Shown: positions 1 to 8,084 of the stretch, in pieces | Layout of the letters: each line of letters begins with the position of its first letter | Numbering within the stretch: the stretch's first letter is position 1 | Assembly: GCA_046727435.1 (NCBI GenBank) | Contig: JBKPCR010000517.1 | Coordinates: forward strand, 1-17,035 | DNA length: 17,035 nucleotides | Direction of reading: 5' to 3' | DNA from: CAVPRW01 sp046727435 [NCBI: bacterium] | Lineage (GTDB): Bacteria; Tectomicrobia; Entotheonellia; J063 | Made by a program: the position numbers and the translations under genes | The notes under the pieces: model-generated | Database searches by the model: none | The model's input: only the letters and a program-made list of their open reading frames with translations | What the model was told of the DNA's origin: nothing

Positions 1-575
1 TGAATCGCCTGTGCCAGTCCGTTGAGATATTTGAGAGGATGGAACTGACCTTGGCGGGGAAAACGCAGGCAGCGGCCCGTATCCCAGTACTCAAGGGGCG
101 CTCTATCCACCCACTCCACGTTGGCCAGCCCGGCGCGATGCACCGCACCGATCTCGCGCTCGAGCACATCTTTCGACTCCTCAGGGGGAACAAACAGATA
201 TCCGTCCAGTCGCTCAAAATCGCAGGCAATGTGCTCTTCAGCGACGATGGCCTCGATACAATCGATCGCGGCCGTATGACTGACGGCGGCGATCCGAGCC
301 CCCATCTCGCCGAAGAGTTGTTCAAGTTCGTAATACCGGTCGTCGAGCGCGTTAGAAAGATGCGCGGTGGTGCGCCCTGTCTCGCCCCCACCGATAGAGC
401 CAGCATCCAGCACGACGACAGATTTGCCCTGATGCGCGAGCAGATAGGCCGTCGTCATCCCCGAGATTCCCGCGCCGACGATGCAGACATCTGTATGTGT
501 GCTCGCGCATAGAGGAGATTGTGACGACGTCTCCGCTATCCAGATCGAAGTAGTCTGCGCTGAATCACTGCTCAT
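1..575 (-). CDS. FAD-dependent oxidoreductase (DAO type), N-terminal part
   Basis: The gene starts with ATG at 575 and runs off the left edge, leaving 191 visible residues. A dinucleotide-binding fold starts near residue 28, with VGAGISG as the GxGxxG motif and VVVLDAG as the second strand that ends in the acidic ribose-binding residue. The segment GETGRTTAHLS just after it is typical of the glycine/D-amino acid oxidase family, especially the members that carry a C-terminal Rieske [2Fe-2S] domain. Whether that domain exists here cannot be seen. These enzymes oxidise amine or hydroxyl substrates in the cytoplasm; the substrate is unknown. A purine-rich stretch containing AGGGAAGAGA lies just ahead of the ATG. 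It is the last gene of the leftward series, 36 bases behind a DinB-like gene. The first 25 or so residues are a low-complexity Ser/Thr-rich lead. Confidence 0.85.
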   Translation of the reverse strand, partial: MSSDSAQTTSIWIAETSSQSPLCASTHTDVCIVGAGISGMTTAYLLAHQGKSVVVLDAGSIGGGETGRTTAHLSNALDDRYYELEQLFGEMGARIAAVSHTAAIDCIEAIVAEEHIACDFERLDGYLFVPPEESKDVLEREIGAVHRAGLANVEWVDRAPLEYWDTGRCLRFPRQGQFHPLKYLNGLAQAI

Positions 576-611
576 ATTCTCTTCCCTTTTCTCCCGAGGA
601 ACTCACGCATG

Positions 612-1187
612 TCAAGCCGCCCGAGGAAAACCGGGCTGCCTGAGGATATCGCCGATTTGCGACTGATGCCGCTGCTCGTGGAGTGCGACAATGCGTAGCA
701 ATTGCAGCACATTGTTGACGCCCATCAGCGGATGTTGTTGAATCATTGCCTGGTAGTCCAGCGTCGAGTTCGCTGCAAAGAGAGCCTCCGTCTCTTGCAG
801 AGAAGTGCGCAACTCCTGGCGCAGTTCGTCGAGGCATCGACCTTTGCGTGGTGTCCCAACATCCGGGCTTTGCGCCGGCACCAGTCGATAACGCGTCAGG
901 AATTCGCGTGTGGAGCGCGGAACGACCATGCTCAACAACCGAAATGGCACTTCGAGAAACGGCAGCATAGACTTTGGGATGAATGCCATGGAAACATTCA
1001 TATCCGCGAACGTGCGCTTGAGATATGGCCTGCGGCCGCTCTTCGCCATGTCGATCAGCTCCGCGATGTCCCGGCGGTTGAGAGCCTCCGCCAGCAGGAG
1101 ATGATCCAGCACCTCCCCCACAGACCACTGGCCGGGAGCGGGCGAGAATTCTATCTGGACTTGAGTCAGTCCTGCAACGAGCTCCAA
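612..1187 (-). CDS. DinB-like metal-binding protein, 5' end interrupted by an amber codon
   Basis: This is a DinB/YfiT-superfamily four-helix protein, clearly paralogous to the gene at 2864-3556. It shares the IGEV/VGEV-x-DH helix, the MLPFLEVPF block and the HExRHQxQI block. The three expected metal ligands are present (His29, His170, His174, counting from the TTG at 1187). The family includes thiol-dependent transferases and damage-inducible proteins; the substrate is not predictable. The start is odd. A good ribosome site (AGGAGAG at 1241-1247) and an ATG at 1235 give seven codons, then TAG at 1212-1214, then an open frame that matches the paralogue residue for residue without indels. The 191-codon frame given here uses TTG as its first codon and has no ribosome site of its own. 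It may be a recent pseudogene, a read error, or translated from TTG. Confidence 0.7.
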   Translation of the reverse strand: MELVAGLTQVQIEFSPAPGQWSVGEVLDHLLLAEALNRRDIAELIDMAKSGRRPYLKRTFADMNVSMAFIPKSMLPFLEVPFRLLSMVVPRSTREFLTRYRLVPAQSPDVGTPRKGRCLDELRQELRTSLQETEALFAANSTLDYQAMIQQHPLMGVNNVLQLLRIVALHEQRHQSQIGDILRQPGFPRAA

Positions 1188-1240
1188 GGTGCGCTGTCGG
1201 GCGGCGCCAAACTAGGTTAGGTCGGATTGATACATGTGTA

Positions 1241-1247
1241 CTCTCCT
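1241..1247 (-). promoter_or_regulatory. Ribosome binding site leading into the interrupted DinB frame
   Basis: AGGAGAG lies five bases before the ATG at 1235. It marks 1235 as the original start of the DinB-like gene, even though that frame now stops after seven codons. Confidence 0.7.
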
Positions 1248-1281
1248 TTTGAACCCCGAGCCTTTTTGCCGAGGCTAGGCA

Positions 1282-2754
1282 CTATGACCTCGGAGGAGAG
1301 GCGGAGAGAGGGATTCTGTGGCTGGCGGCATCCCCACCTGCCGTAGCCGCTTTTCCCCTCTGGTATGCCAATATGGGGATCGAAAGCCGCAACAACGGGG
1401 TTGTCGCTAATGTCGTCACGAGCGCCATGATCACCATCATGGCAAACAGGGTGGGGGAGATGATGCCTAGGTCGAGCCCAATGTTGAGGACAATCAGTTC
1501 CATCAAGCCGCGGGTATTCATCAGGATGCCAAGTGCTGCCGAGTAACTCCAGCTGAGACCTGTCAGCCGTGCGGCGGCGAGTGATCCCCCAAATTTTCCA
1601 ATCGTGGCCACCAGGATGATCATTCCGCAGACGAACCACTGTTCCACACCCGCGACCAGGCCGATCTGCGTCCGCATCCCGGTGAAGGCAAAAAAAGCAG
1701 GCAGCAGGACGATGGCTACCAGATCTTCCAATTTCTCCGTAAAGACACGGGCGAGGGCGCTATCATGAGGAATCACGGCACCGAGGAGGAACGCCCCGAA
1801 AATGGCATGGACACCAATGGACTCGGTGGTCAACGCGGAGAGGAACAGCGCGACAAACACCAGAGGTAAGAGTCGTTGGGGGAGTGGTTCTTTGGCAGAG
1901 CGCGACAAGCGTTGCGTAATCATAGGTTGCACGATGACAAACATGAATCCAACATAGGTGAGCGTCAATACCGTGACCAGCAACGCCCCACCTACCTGCG
2001 CTTGCGTCACGCCGACAACAAGGGCGAGTAAGCACCAGGCCGTAACATCGTCTGTTGCCGCACATGTGAGCGCGATCACCCCGATGTCAGTCTTGCTCAT
2101 CTGCTGGTCGGTCAAAATCCGCGCCAACACGGGAAATGCCGTGATCGACATAGCCACGCCCAAGAAGAGGGCGAAGTTCGTAAACGGGACGTCACTGCTG
2201 GAAAGCCGTGGATAGAGACTTATCGCCAGGAGCGAGCCCAGTATGAACGGTGCGATAATACTCGCATGCGAGATCGCAATCGTGGCGTGCGCTCGTTCCC
2301 TAAGAAGCCCAACGTTCAGCTCAAGACCCACTATGAACATGTATAAGATGATTCCGAGCTGAGCGATCACTCCCAGAAATGGGGCGACCGCTGGTGGGAG
2401 GATGTAGGTTGAAACCTCCGGCGCTAGGCGCCCTAGAAAGGAGGGTCCCAGCAGGATACCGGCCACGACTTCACCGATGACAGGCGGCTGCTGCAGGAAA
2501 AGGAACAGCTTACCGATGACTCGACCCGTCACAATGACCACCACGAGGACCACGAGAATGTGCCAGAAGACATCAACGTGTGGGGTTGTATTCGCTTGGC
2601 TGAGGAGAGGCGGCTCGAGTGGAGTTGGCGCCGTCAGGAGTTCTCCGTAGCGGCGGATAAGGAGAAAAAACCCGATGGTCGATAGTACCATCACGCAGTA
2701 GACAGCCGTCGTCCAGAACCGCGTAGGAGTGGTATGTAGCGGGGGATGTTCCAT
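1282..2754 (-). CDS. Cation:proton antiporter, CPA2 (Kef/NapA-like) family
   Basis: This 490-residue inner-membrane protein is hydrophobic almost throughout, with about a dozen predicted membrane segments after a short N-terminal tail. Family hallmarks are visible: PPVIGEVVAGILLGPS near residue 90, LYMFIVGLELN near 137, the ion-binding core AATDDVTAW with Asp235-Asp236 on the unwound helix, and the late motif LMNTRGLMELIVLNIGL. There is no C-terminal TrkA/RCK nucleotide-binding domain, so it is an antiporter core only, exchanging Na+ or K+ for H+. I prefer the ATG at 2754 over an in-frame GTG at 2799, because the family tail starts there and the 15 extra residues look unconserved. It lies between two paralogous DinB genes. 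It may be a housekeeping neighbour of the cluster or provide self-protection; the sequence does not decide. Confidence 0.93.
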   Translation of the reverse strand: MEHPPLHTTPTRFWTTAVYCVMVLSTIGFFLLIRRYGELLTAPTPLEPPLLSQANTTPHVDVFWHILVVLVVVIVTGRVIGKLFLFLQQPPVIGEVVAGILLGPSFLGRLAPEVSTYILPPAVAPFLGVIAQLGIILYMFIVGLELNVGLLRERAHATIAISHASIIAPFILGSLLAISLYPRLSSSDVPFTNFALFLGVAMSITAFPVLARILTDQQMSKTDIGVIALTCAATDDVTAWCLLALVVGVTQAQVGGALLVTVLTLTYVGFMFVIVQPMITQRLSRSAKEPLPQRLLPLVFVALFLSALTTESIGVHAIFGAFLLGAVIPHDSALARVFTEKLEDLVAIVLLPAFFAFTGMRTQIGLVAGVEQWFVCGMIILVATIGKFGGSLAAARLTGLSWSYSAALGILMNTRGLMELIVLNIGLDLGIISPTLFAMMVIMALVTTLATTPLLRLSIPILAYQRGKAATAGGDAASHRIPLSASPPRS

Positions 2755-2863
2755 GTTTCTGGGCCTTATAATCACGATGTGACGTTGAGAGTGCAGCACG
2801 AAATAGCATGTATGAAGTCGGGGTTACGTTCTCTTTACCCCTTCTCTGAAGACTTGTTGCCTT

Positions 2864-3556
2864 CTATGCGCGCTCTCTTTGTCCCTGATTGGGACCAGGC
2901 GAAGGTTCCGATAGACGAGGCTCCTCAACGTCCCGACCTGCCATAGGGAACCGGGGATCTGTGCGAAGGTCGGAAATTTGCGCTTGGTGGCGCTCTTCGT
3001 GCAGCCCCATGATGTACAGCAGATGGGGAACATTTTGCGTGCCTAACAATGGATGTTGGTGAATCATCTTGTCATAGTCCAGGTTGGGGTTGGCCGCCAA
3101 GAGCGCCTCCAGCTCTTCTAAGGAAGAGCGCAGCCCATTGTGCAGTTCGGCCGCGGACCTGCCTTGGCGAGGGGTGGCAATATCTGCAGCTTGGGCTGGG
3201 ATCAGTCTATAACGCACAAAAAATTCCCGTACGCTGTCCGGTACGAACATATTCAGAAAGTTGAAGGGGACTTCAAGGAATGGCAACATGCACTTCGGAA
3301 TGAAGAAGGCGGTAATATTAAACTCGGCGGCCGAGCGATAGAGGAGCGGTTGCTTGCTGGCCTTCGTGAGTTCGATCAATTCAGCAATGTCCCTGCGGAT
3401 GATCTCTACGGACAAGATCAGATGGTCCACTACTTCCCCGATGGACCACGTGTCCGGCGTCGGTGAATAATCCAGCTGCGCCGGCGAGAGCCCCTCAACC
3501 ATAGCCAAGGTCCGGGCTCGAATCGAGCGAAAGCGTTCGAGATTAGCGTTCAGCAT
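2864..3556 (-). CDS. DinB-like metal-binding protein, intact
   Basis: A complete 230-residue DinB/YfiT-superfamily protein. The metal-binding histidines are His45 (in IGEVVDHL), His186 and His190 (in GLHEERHQAQI). The C-terminal 25 or so residues are a charged, Pro-rich tail absent from the paralogue at 612-1187. Relatives are cytoplasmic helical-bundle proteins, several of which are thiol- or glutathione-analogue-dependent transferases or hydrolases; no substrate can be assigned. The ATG at 3556 lies three bases after the stop of the carotenoid oxygenase, and its ribosome site (GGGGAG) lies inside the last codons of that gene. The two are therefore very likely cotranscribed and translationally coupled, which hints that this protein works with the oxygenase or its product. 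Confidence 0.88.
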   Translation of the reverse strand: MLNANLERFRSIRARTLAMVEGLSPAQLDYSPTPDTWSIGEVVDHLILSVEIIRRDIAELIELTKASKQPLLYRSAAEFNITAFFIPKCMLPFLEVPFNFLNMFVPDSVREFFVRYRLIPAQAADIATPRQGRSAAELHNGLRSSLEELEALLAANPNLDYDKMIHQHPLLGTQNVPHLLYIMGLHEERHQAQISDLRTDPRFPMAGRDVEEPRLSEPSPGPNQGQRERA

Positions 3557-3559
3557 GCT

Positions 3560-4981
3560 TTATTCTCCCCGGCGGAACGAGGCATGGAACAGGGAGGGAA
3601 TGGGCTCCCTCAAGCGCAGCATCGCTACCGGACCGTCGGCCACATGAAATGCATCAAAGAGCGCAAAGGCGCTGGTCATGTGCTCAGCGTCGAAGATCTG
3701 ACAAATGATCGCCCCAGTGCCCTGATCACCTGGATCACCGATGAACATCGGTTCGCCTCCGAGGTATTGCATCGTCGGGGCTTGGTAGATATCGTCGGCG
3801 GTTGCGGCCGTCCAATCCGCATGGACCAGTTGGTCGAAGAACTTACGTCCCTGTCGGCCGGTCGCTGACATGCCGAGCATCCAGAAATCACGGTACGGCT
3901 GTGTGACTCGCCGCGGATCTATCGACGGGAAGTCGGGTGCGAGGCGATAGTCAATCTCCCGCCGTTCAATCACTTCACAGCTTTTCATGTCCACGACGAA
4001 GCGGACCGGTTGTCCTGCGCTCACCTCGGTGAAGAGGTCAGGCACCACCTGGTATTGGTCGTAGAGTGGACAGTCGTACTCGATGACATCGACCATCAGT
4101 CGGTAGCCCGCTTCGAAGCAGTTGATCAGATGCAGGCAGTAGCGCTGGCCAATGGGGATCGTTGTGGTTTCATCACCGCTTTCACGCGAGACAACGAGCA
4201 ACCGGCTGCCGTGTTCTGGTTCCCACCGGAGTGCATCCATCAGGGTCCGACCTTCCCGTCTTAGCGCTTCCATGTCCAGAATGTACGGGCTCAGGTAAAA
4301 GACGGCGTAGCTTGGGCTCAGGCTGAAATCGTGAATCGAGCAGGGGTAGTCGAGTTGCAGGCGCTTGCGATAAAGCAGCTTCGCGTGCGCACCGAAGCGG
4401 TAGACATTTAGCCTTGGCTGCGTGGGAGAGAAGGAGACGCCAAAGTTGAACATCTCACCAGTTGCAGGGTCAAATTTCGGGTGCGCAGCGAAGGGGCTGA
4501 CATCGTTCAGGCGATCGCCGAAGGTGAACACCCCATGGGTTTCAAGCGTTAGCGGATCAAGGTCCCACGGCAGACCCTGTTCACCGAACGCCAGGAGCCT
4601 CCCACCATAGGGATACACGCTGACGTTCACGGGTGACTCAAGTGCCATGCCGTGCTTGATCTGATCGGCCTCGAAGGCGGTGCCGAAGGTGCGAAAGATG
4701 GGATGACCGGCGGTCTCTTCGGCGACGAATTTGTGACTTCTGACAAAGCGATTAGTGAAGCATATACGCCCCCGCTCAAACCGTAGTGCGCAGATCATAC
4801 CGTCACCGTCGAGCCAGTGGCGATAACGCAATCCTGCCCGTGCGAAGCGGGCCGGGCCGTTGAGATAATATGTCCCCCGGATGAAATCCGGGATCGCCCC
4901 TTCGCTCTCCTCGACGGTGTAACATTGCTCGCGCAGATCAAGCGAGAAGGCTTTCTCTAGCAATGGAGCATTGTCGTGCAT
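3560..4981 (-). CDS. Carotenoid cleavage oxygenase (RPE65 family)
   Basis: A complete 473-residue non-haem Fe(II) dioxygenase of the carotenoid/apocarotenoid or lignostilbene oxygenase family. The four iron-binding histidines of the seven-bladed propeller are all found in normal context: His167 (AAHPKFD), His217 (SIHDFSL), His284 (CLHLINCFE, followed by second-shell Glu290) and His466 (LFHASF near the C-terminus). The LNGPARF and HWLDGDGM blocks near residues 40-62 are also typical. It cleaves a C=C bond of a conjugated polyene or stilbene-like substrate, probably in the cytoplasm or at the membrane face. I chose the ATG at 4981 because AAAGGA lies eight bases before it; an in-frame GTG at 5068 would add 29 unconserved residues. 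A decayed partial copy of such a gene lies at 9350-9498. Confidence 0.94.
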   Translation of the reverse strand: MHDNAPLLEKAFSLDLREQCYTVEESEGAIPDFIRGTYYLNGPARFARAGLRYRHWLDGDGMICALRFERGRICFTNRFVRSHKFVAEETAGHPIFRTFGTAFEADQIKHGMALESPVNVSVYPYGGRLLAFGEQGLPWDLDPLTLETHGVFTFGDRLNDVSPFAAHPKFDPATGEMFNFGVSFSPTQPRLNVYRFGAHAKLLYRKRLQLDYPCSIHDFSLSPSYAVFYLSPYILDMEALRREGRTLMDALRWEPEHGSRLLVVSRESGDETTTIPIGQRYCLHLINCFEAGYRLMVDVIEYDCPLYDQYQVVPDLFTEVSAGQPVRFVVDMKSCEVIERREIDYRLAPDFPSIDPRRVTQPYRDFWMLGMSATGRQGRKFFDQLVHADWTAATADDIYQAPTMQYLGGEPMFIGDPGDQGTGAIICQIFDAEHMTSAFALFDAFHVADGPVAMLRLREPIPSLFHASFRRGE

Positions 4982-4989
4982 CTGATACG

Positions 4990-4995
4990 TCCTTT
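4990..4995 (-). promoter_or_regulatory. Ribosome binding site deciding the carotenoid oxygenase start
   Basis: AAAGGA lies eight bases before the ATG at 4981, favouring that codon over the upstream GTG at 5068. Confidence 0.55.
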
Positions 4996-5073
4996 GGTTA
5001 AGGATGGCAGTGATGGTACTGGATCTATCTGCATGCAGACGAAGGTGGTTTGAAATGTCATAGTTCACATGTC

Positions 5074-7422
5074 CTAACGATGGCGGTTGGGATAGACAGC
5101 TTCCCAGCCTGCCTTCCCTTCGACAATGCAGAGGGATTGGTTAACGGGAAGCTGATCGAGCCGCTGCAGGTGGCCGCTGGGCCAACGAATCTCCAGATGA
5201 TCGATCTGCGTGAGTGTAGCCAGACCAAAGTGTTGCTCGAGAGGGAGGCATCCGAAACCGCTTCCCCCTGAGACCAGACGATGTTGTTCGCGGCCGCCCG
5301 CCCGCAACTTGAGCCGGGCGCCGATAGCATCGCGGTTGCTGCGCGTTCCCACCAGTCGTACATTGAGATAGTTGCCCGGCAATCGCTTGGGCCGAAACAC
5401 GGTCGTGGTGAGCAAATCGCCGGGATACAGACCACCGGCGGCGACAATCAGATGTATTCGGCCATCACCAGCCAAATCGGCCATGTTAGCGCCGTGGCCC
5501 TTGCCGGTGAAGGGCATACCGGCGGCGAAGGTAACGTTGTGAAAACGGCGACCATCGTTTTCCAGCAGGATGGCGGCTTCGGTGCGATCGATACCGGGAT
5601 CGCCATTGCCGAGCAACAGGTCGAGGTGGCCATCGTTATTGCAATCGCCGACCGTGCCGCTCATCGTGCCCCAACAACCATCGAGACCGAGTTCGTGAGC
5701 AATATCGGTGAAGGTCCCGTCACGGTTGTTACGAAAGACTCGCATGGGCGTGCCGGTGCTGGGACCGTGGCCGGTGCGCAGCGTATAGATCGCGTCATGG
5801 GGGCGCGACCAAGTGAACTGCACGATATCCAGCCAACCGTCGTCGTCGATGTCGCAGCACACACACACCGAGGTAATCGCGGGTATATCGATACCCGCCT
5901 CGCGACTCACGTCGGTAAACGTCCCGTCGCCGTTGTTGCGGAACAGTTGGGGACGGCCAGCATTGCTGATAAACAGATCGGGCAGGCCGTTGTTGCTGAA
6001 GTCGCCCCACACGGCGCCAATGCTGGGCCAGAACGTGTTCAGGCCGGCCTCTTCAGTGACATCAATAAAGGTGCCGTCGCCGTTATTATGGAACAGACGG
6101 TTGGGAGTTTTGCGGTTGAAAAGGCCGCCGAGGTTGTTGACGACGAAGAGATCGAGATAGCCATCCCCGTCGTAGTCAACCCAGCTTGAGGTGAAGGCCG
6201 GCCCCCACATGCCCAGTCCAGCCTCCTTGGTGACATCCGTGAAGGTGCCATCACCGTTGTTGCGCATCAGCATACCCTGGCCGTCAAAGAAACCGAGGCC
6301 GGAGACAAAAAGGTCGGGCAGACCATTGTTATCGTAATCGCCGACAGCGAGGCCAAAGCCGTAAACGCAACGGTCCAGCCCTGAGCCCGTCGAAATGTCG
6401 GTGAATGTGCCATCGCCATTGTTGCGGTAAAGCGAGCAACCGGCGTGGGCGCCGGCGATTACTACGTCCAGCGTGCCGTCGCCATTGGAGTCGAAGATGG
6501 CTGTGCCGCGTCCGCCGCAAGTTTTGTCCAATCCGATCTCCGCCGCCACGTCTTCCAACTCCAGCGCGGTCGGCTCATATCCGGCCACGACTTCCATGCG
6601 CATGGGCTCGCGCACGATGGCCGGATAGCCACCGGCTCTCTGGGCGGCCAGCCAGAGCCAGAAGCGCGCCCGTTCGTCCGTAGGGTCTTCCTCCAGGTAC
6701 GCGATGCCGTGGCCAATGGCTTGCGAGTACTGGCCGAGGCGATAGTTGGACACCAAGCTCTCGTAATGGGCACGTCGCCGCACGCCGGGGTCTCGCGCGG
6801 CGAGCTCAAGCTCGTGGACAGCCTCCTGGAAGAGCCCACATTTCATGAACGTGCGGCCGAATTGGAGGTGAGCCTGGGCGTCGTTGGGATGCTCTTGCAG
6901 GTACTTCTGATAGCGCTCCAATTCCGCGCCGTATTGCAAGGTGAAATACACCGGCAGGTCGCTGAAAACTTCTATGGTGAAGTTCAGGAAATTGCCCCAC
7001 AGCTCAGGGCGGACGGTGGGTATGGTACCGAGGGTGCGCAAGGTCTCTTGGATGGTCAAACTGCTGACAGCTATGGGCAGTTGGAAGGGCAGAGTGAGCC
7101 ACTGCAGCGGGCTCCACAGGCTATTGCGTGGCACGCTGCGCAGCGTCGCCTCCAGAGCCTGCCAGCACTTGTCGACTGCATCGCGATTGCCGGCGAGAGC
7201 CAACCGCATCAGTCGATTGGCCAACTCAGAAGTAGCTTGCTCGATGTCAGTAGGCCCCTGCACCGGAGCCTCCCGCCACTTGGTTGTGGCGTCCTGCCCG
7301 GCAATTTGATCCACCACCGACTGCATTTGCCACAGCATCGCATCAATGCTTGTGAGACCGGATTCTATCATCTGCAACGAGAGGCGCAAGGTGTTTCGCC
7401 ACAGGGAATCATTCAACGACAT
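5074..7422 (-). CDS. TPR / FG-GAP (VCBS) / ASPIC-UnbV repeat protein, CRTAC1-like
   Basis: A 782-residue multidomain protein. Residues 1-160 are helical with no named domain. Residues 175-265 look like degenerate TPR helices (LQEHPNDAQAHLQFGR and its echo EEDPTDERARF). Residues 309-660 hold about seven propeller-type repeats, most pairing a calcium-loop motif such as DSNGDGTLD, DYDNNGLPD or DYDGDGYLD with a NNGDGTFTD strand. Residues 695-765 match the ASPIC/UnbV domain (DAIGARLKLRAGG, RWPSGHLQ). CRTAC1 relatives are usually exported Ca2+-binding propellers, but no signal peptide is visible here. UnbV proteins also occur as accessory genes in enediyne clusters. The catalytic role of the family is unproven, so scaffold or tailoring function is inference. 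GGAG lies about ten bases before the ATG. It is followed 92 bases later by the carotenoid oxygenase. Confidence 0.92.
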   Translation of the reverse strand: MSLNDSLWRNTLRLSLQMIESGLTSIDAMLWQMQSVVDQIAGQDATTKWREAPVQGPTDIEQATSELANRLMRLALAGNRDAVDKCWQALEATLRSVPRNSLWSPLQWLTLPFQLPIAVSSLTIQETLRTLGTIPTVRPELWGNFLNFTIEVFSDLPVYFTLQYGAELERYQKYLQEHPNDAQAHLQFGRTFMKCGLFQEAVHELELAARDPGVRRRAHYESLVSNYRLGQYSQAIGHGIAYLEEDPTDERARFWLWLAAQRAGGYPAIVREPMRMEVVAGYEPTALELEDVAAEIGLDKTCGGRGTAIFDSNGDGTLDVVIAGAHAGCSLYRNNGDGTFTDISTGSGLDRCVYGFGLAVGDYDNNGLPDLFVSGLGFFDGQGMLMRNNGDGTFTDVTKEAGLGMWGPAFTSSWVDYDGDGYLDLFVVNNLGGLFNRKTPNRLFHNNGDGTFIDVTEEAGLNTFWPSIGAVWGDFSNNGLPDLFISNAGRPQLFRNNGDGTFTDVSREAGIDIPAITSVCVCCDIDDDGWLDIVQFTWSRPHDAIYTLRTGHGPSTGTPMRVFRNNRDGTFTDIAHELGLDGCWGTMSGTVGDCNNDGHLDLLLGNGDPGIDRTEAAILLENDGRRFHNVTFAAGMPFTGKGHGANMADLAGDGRIHLIVAAGGLYPGDLLTTTVFRPKRLPGNYLNVRLVGTRSNRDAIGARLKLRAGGREQHRLVSGGSGFGCLPLEQHFGLATLTQIDHLEIRWPSGHLQRLDQLPVNQSLCIVEGKAGWEAVYPNRHR

Positions 7423-7474
7423 CGGCTCTCATCTCCGTCAACCGTGTGAACTTCGCTCAGGGTGGTGGCCAGCG

Positions 7475-8023
7475 CTACGCCCTTGGCAACGTGTAATAGA
7501 CTGATTTGACGGGGCAACCAAAACTCGGTGTGTCGGCACGGGGCGGCGCCTGGCCAGCAAGAAGGGCCTCGATGGCAGCATTGAGATAGCCAACGTAGTC
7601 GGGATCTTCCGGGTACTTGAAGTTATCAATGGCGCCGCGATAGATCAGCCGGCGTTCCGAATCCAGGAGAAACGCCCGCGGTGTCTGTTGCACCAGCCAG
7701 GCATTGGCCACTGCTTGTTCGGCATCATGAACCATCGGGAACCGGAGACCGCGCTCGGCGACGGCAGGGCGCAAAATTTCGGCGCTCTCATTTTGTCGTG
7801 AGGCGACGGCCAGTAGCCCGATACCGGAGTATCTTTCAGGCAGCCGATTAAGATAACTGTCGTAGCGCCGGCAATGCGAGCAGACGCACGACCAAAAGAC
7901 CACCACCGCCGCTTTTCGCTCGGCCAGGAACGATTGCAGAGAGAGGCTTGCGCCGTCCAAGAGCGGCAGTGCAAAATCGGGCATGAGGCATCCAATACTT
8001 TGTCTTTCTGGAACATTTGTCAT
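7475..8023 (-). CDS. Thioredoxin-fold redoxin (AhpC/TSA or TlpA-like)
   Basis: A 182-residue redoxin-type protein. GCLMPDFALPLLDG at residues 11-24 is the usual N-terminal strand-loop of peroxiredoxin/TlpA proteins. AAVVVFWSCVCSHCRRYD places a CSHC redox motif at residues 48-51 with an extra Cys46. QQTPRAFLLD carries the cis-proline loop, and the C-terminal FGCPVKS adds one more cysteine in a context common in this subfamily. It lacks a signal peptide or lipobox, so a cytoplasmic thiol-disulphide or peroxide role is likely. The ATG at 8023 is preferred to an in-frame GTG at 8050. The upstream side is occupied by a truncated transposase whose frame continues into this gene, so the native promoter may have been lost; only a weak GGG lies before the start. 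Confidence 0.86.
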   Translation of the reverse strand: MTNVPERQSIGCLMPDFALPLLDGASLSLQSFLAERKAAVVVFWSCVCSHCRRYDSYLNRLPERYSGIGLLAVASRQNESAEILRPAVAERGLRFPMVHDAEQAVANAWLVQQTPRAFLLDSERRLIYRGAIDNFKYPEDPDYVGYLNAAIEALLAGQAPPRADTPSFGCPVKSVYYTLPRA

Positions 8024-8084
8024 CGATGAAACCCAGCATATCAGGTACACAATGTCTGAGTACTTTGTTGCGGAACGCTGGCAT

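Noticed and set aside
39-512. Plus-strand open frame at the left edge
   Set aside because: The opposite strand encodes an FAD oxidoreductase with GxGxxG and family motifs; this is its shadow.
1252-1284. Possible hairpin terminator after the antiporter gene
   Set aside because: Only a short imperfect stem with a 10-base loop and no following U-run on the minus strand.
2755-2863. GGGGT...ACCCC pairing in the gap between DinB and antiporter
   Set aside because: Five base pairs around a 12-base loop with no U-run; not distinguishable from chance.
4982-5068. 29-residue N-terminal extension of the carotenoid oxygenase from GTG
   Set aside because: The extension has no family similarity, and the ATG at 4981 has a better-placed ribosome site.
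5281-6189. Long plus-strand open frame opposite the propeller protein
   Set aside because: It is antisense to the repeated NNGDGTF-type coding units, its translation is low-complexity Ala/Val/Ile-rich, and the minus-strand protein has clear domains.
5660-6500. Regularly spaced near-identical short repeats, at first sight CRISPR-like or tandem DNA repeats
   Set aside because: They are the codons of the NNGDGTF(T/I)D units of the propeller protein, spaced by protein repeat length and varied between units.
6445-7449. 334-codon plus-strand open frame
   Set aside because: Antisense to the N-terminal half of the UnbV protein, with no recognisable domain; the opposite strand explains the coding signal.
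7848-8084. C-terminal continuation of the helix-turn-helix frame
   Set aside because: It overlaps the redoxin gene out of register and reads as Gly/Arg/Leu-rich nonsense; only 8085-8306 is homologous to anything recognisable.
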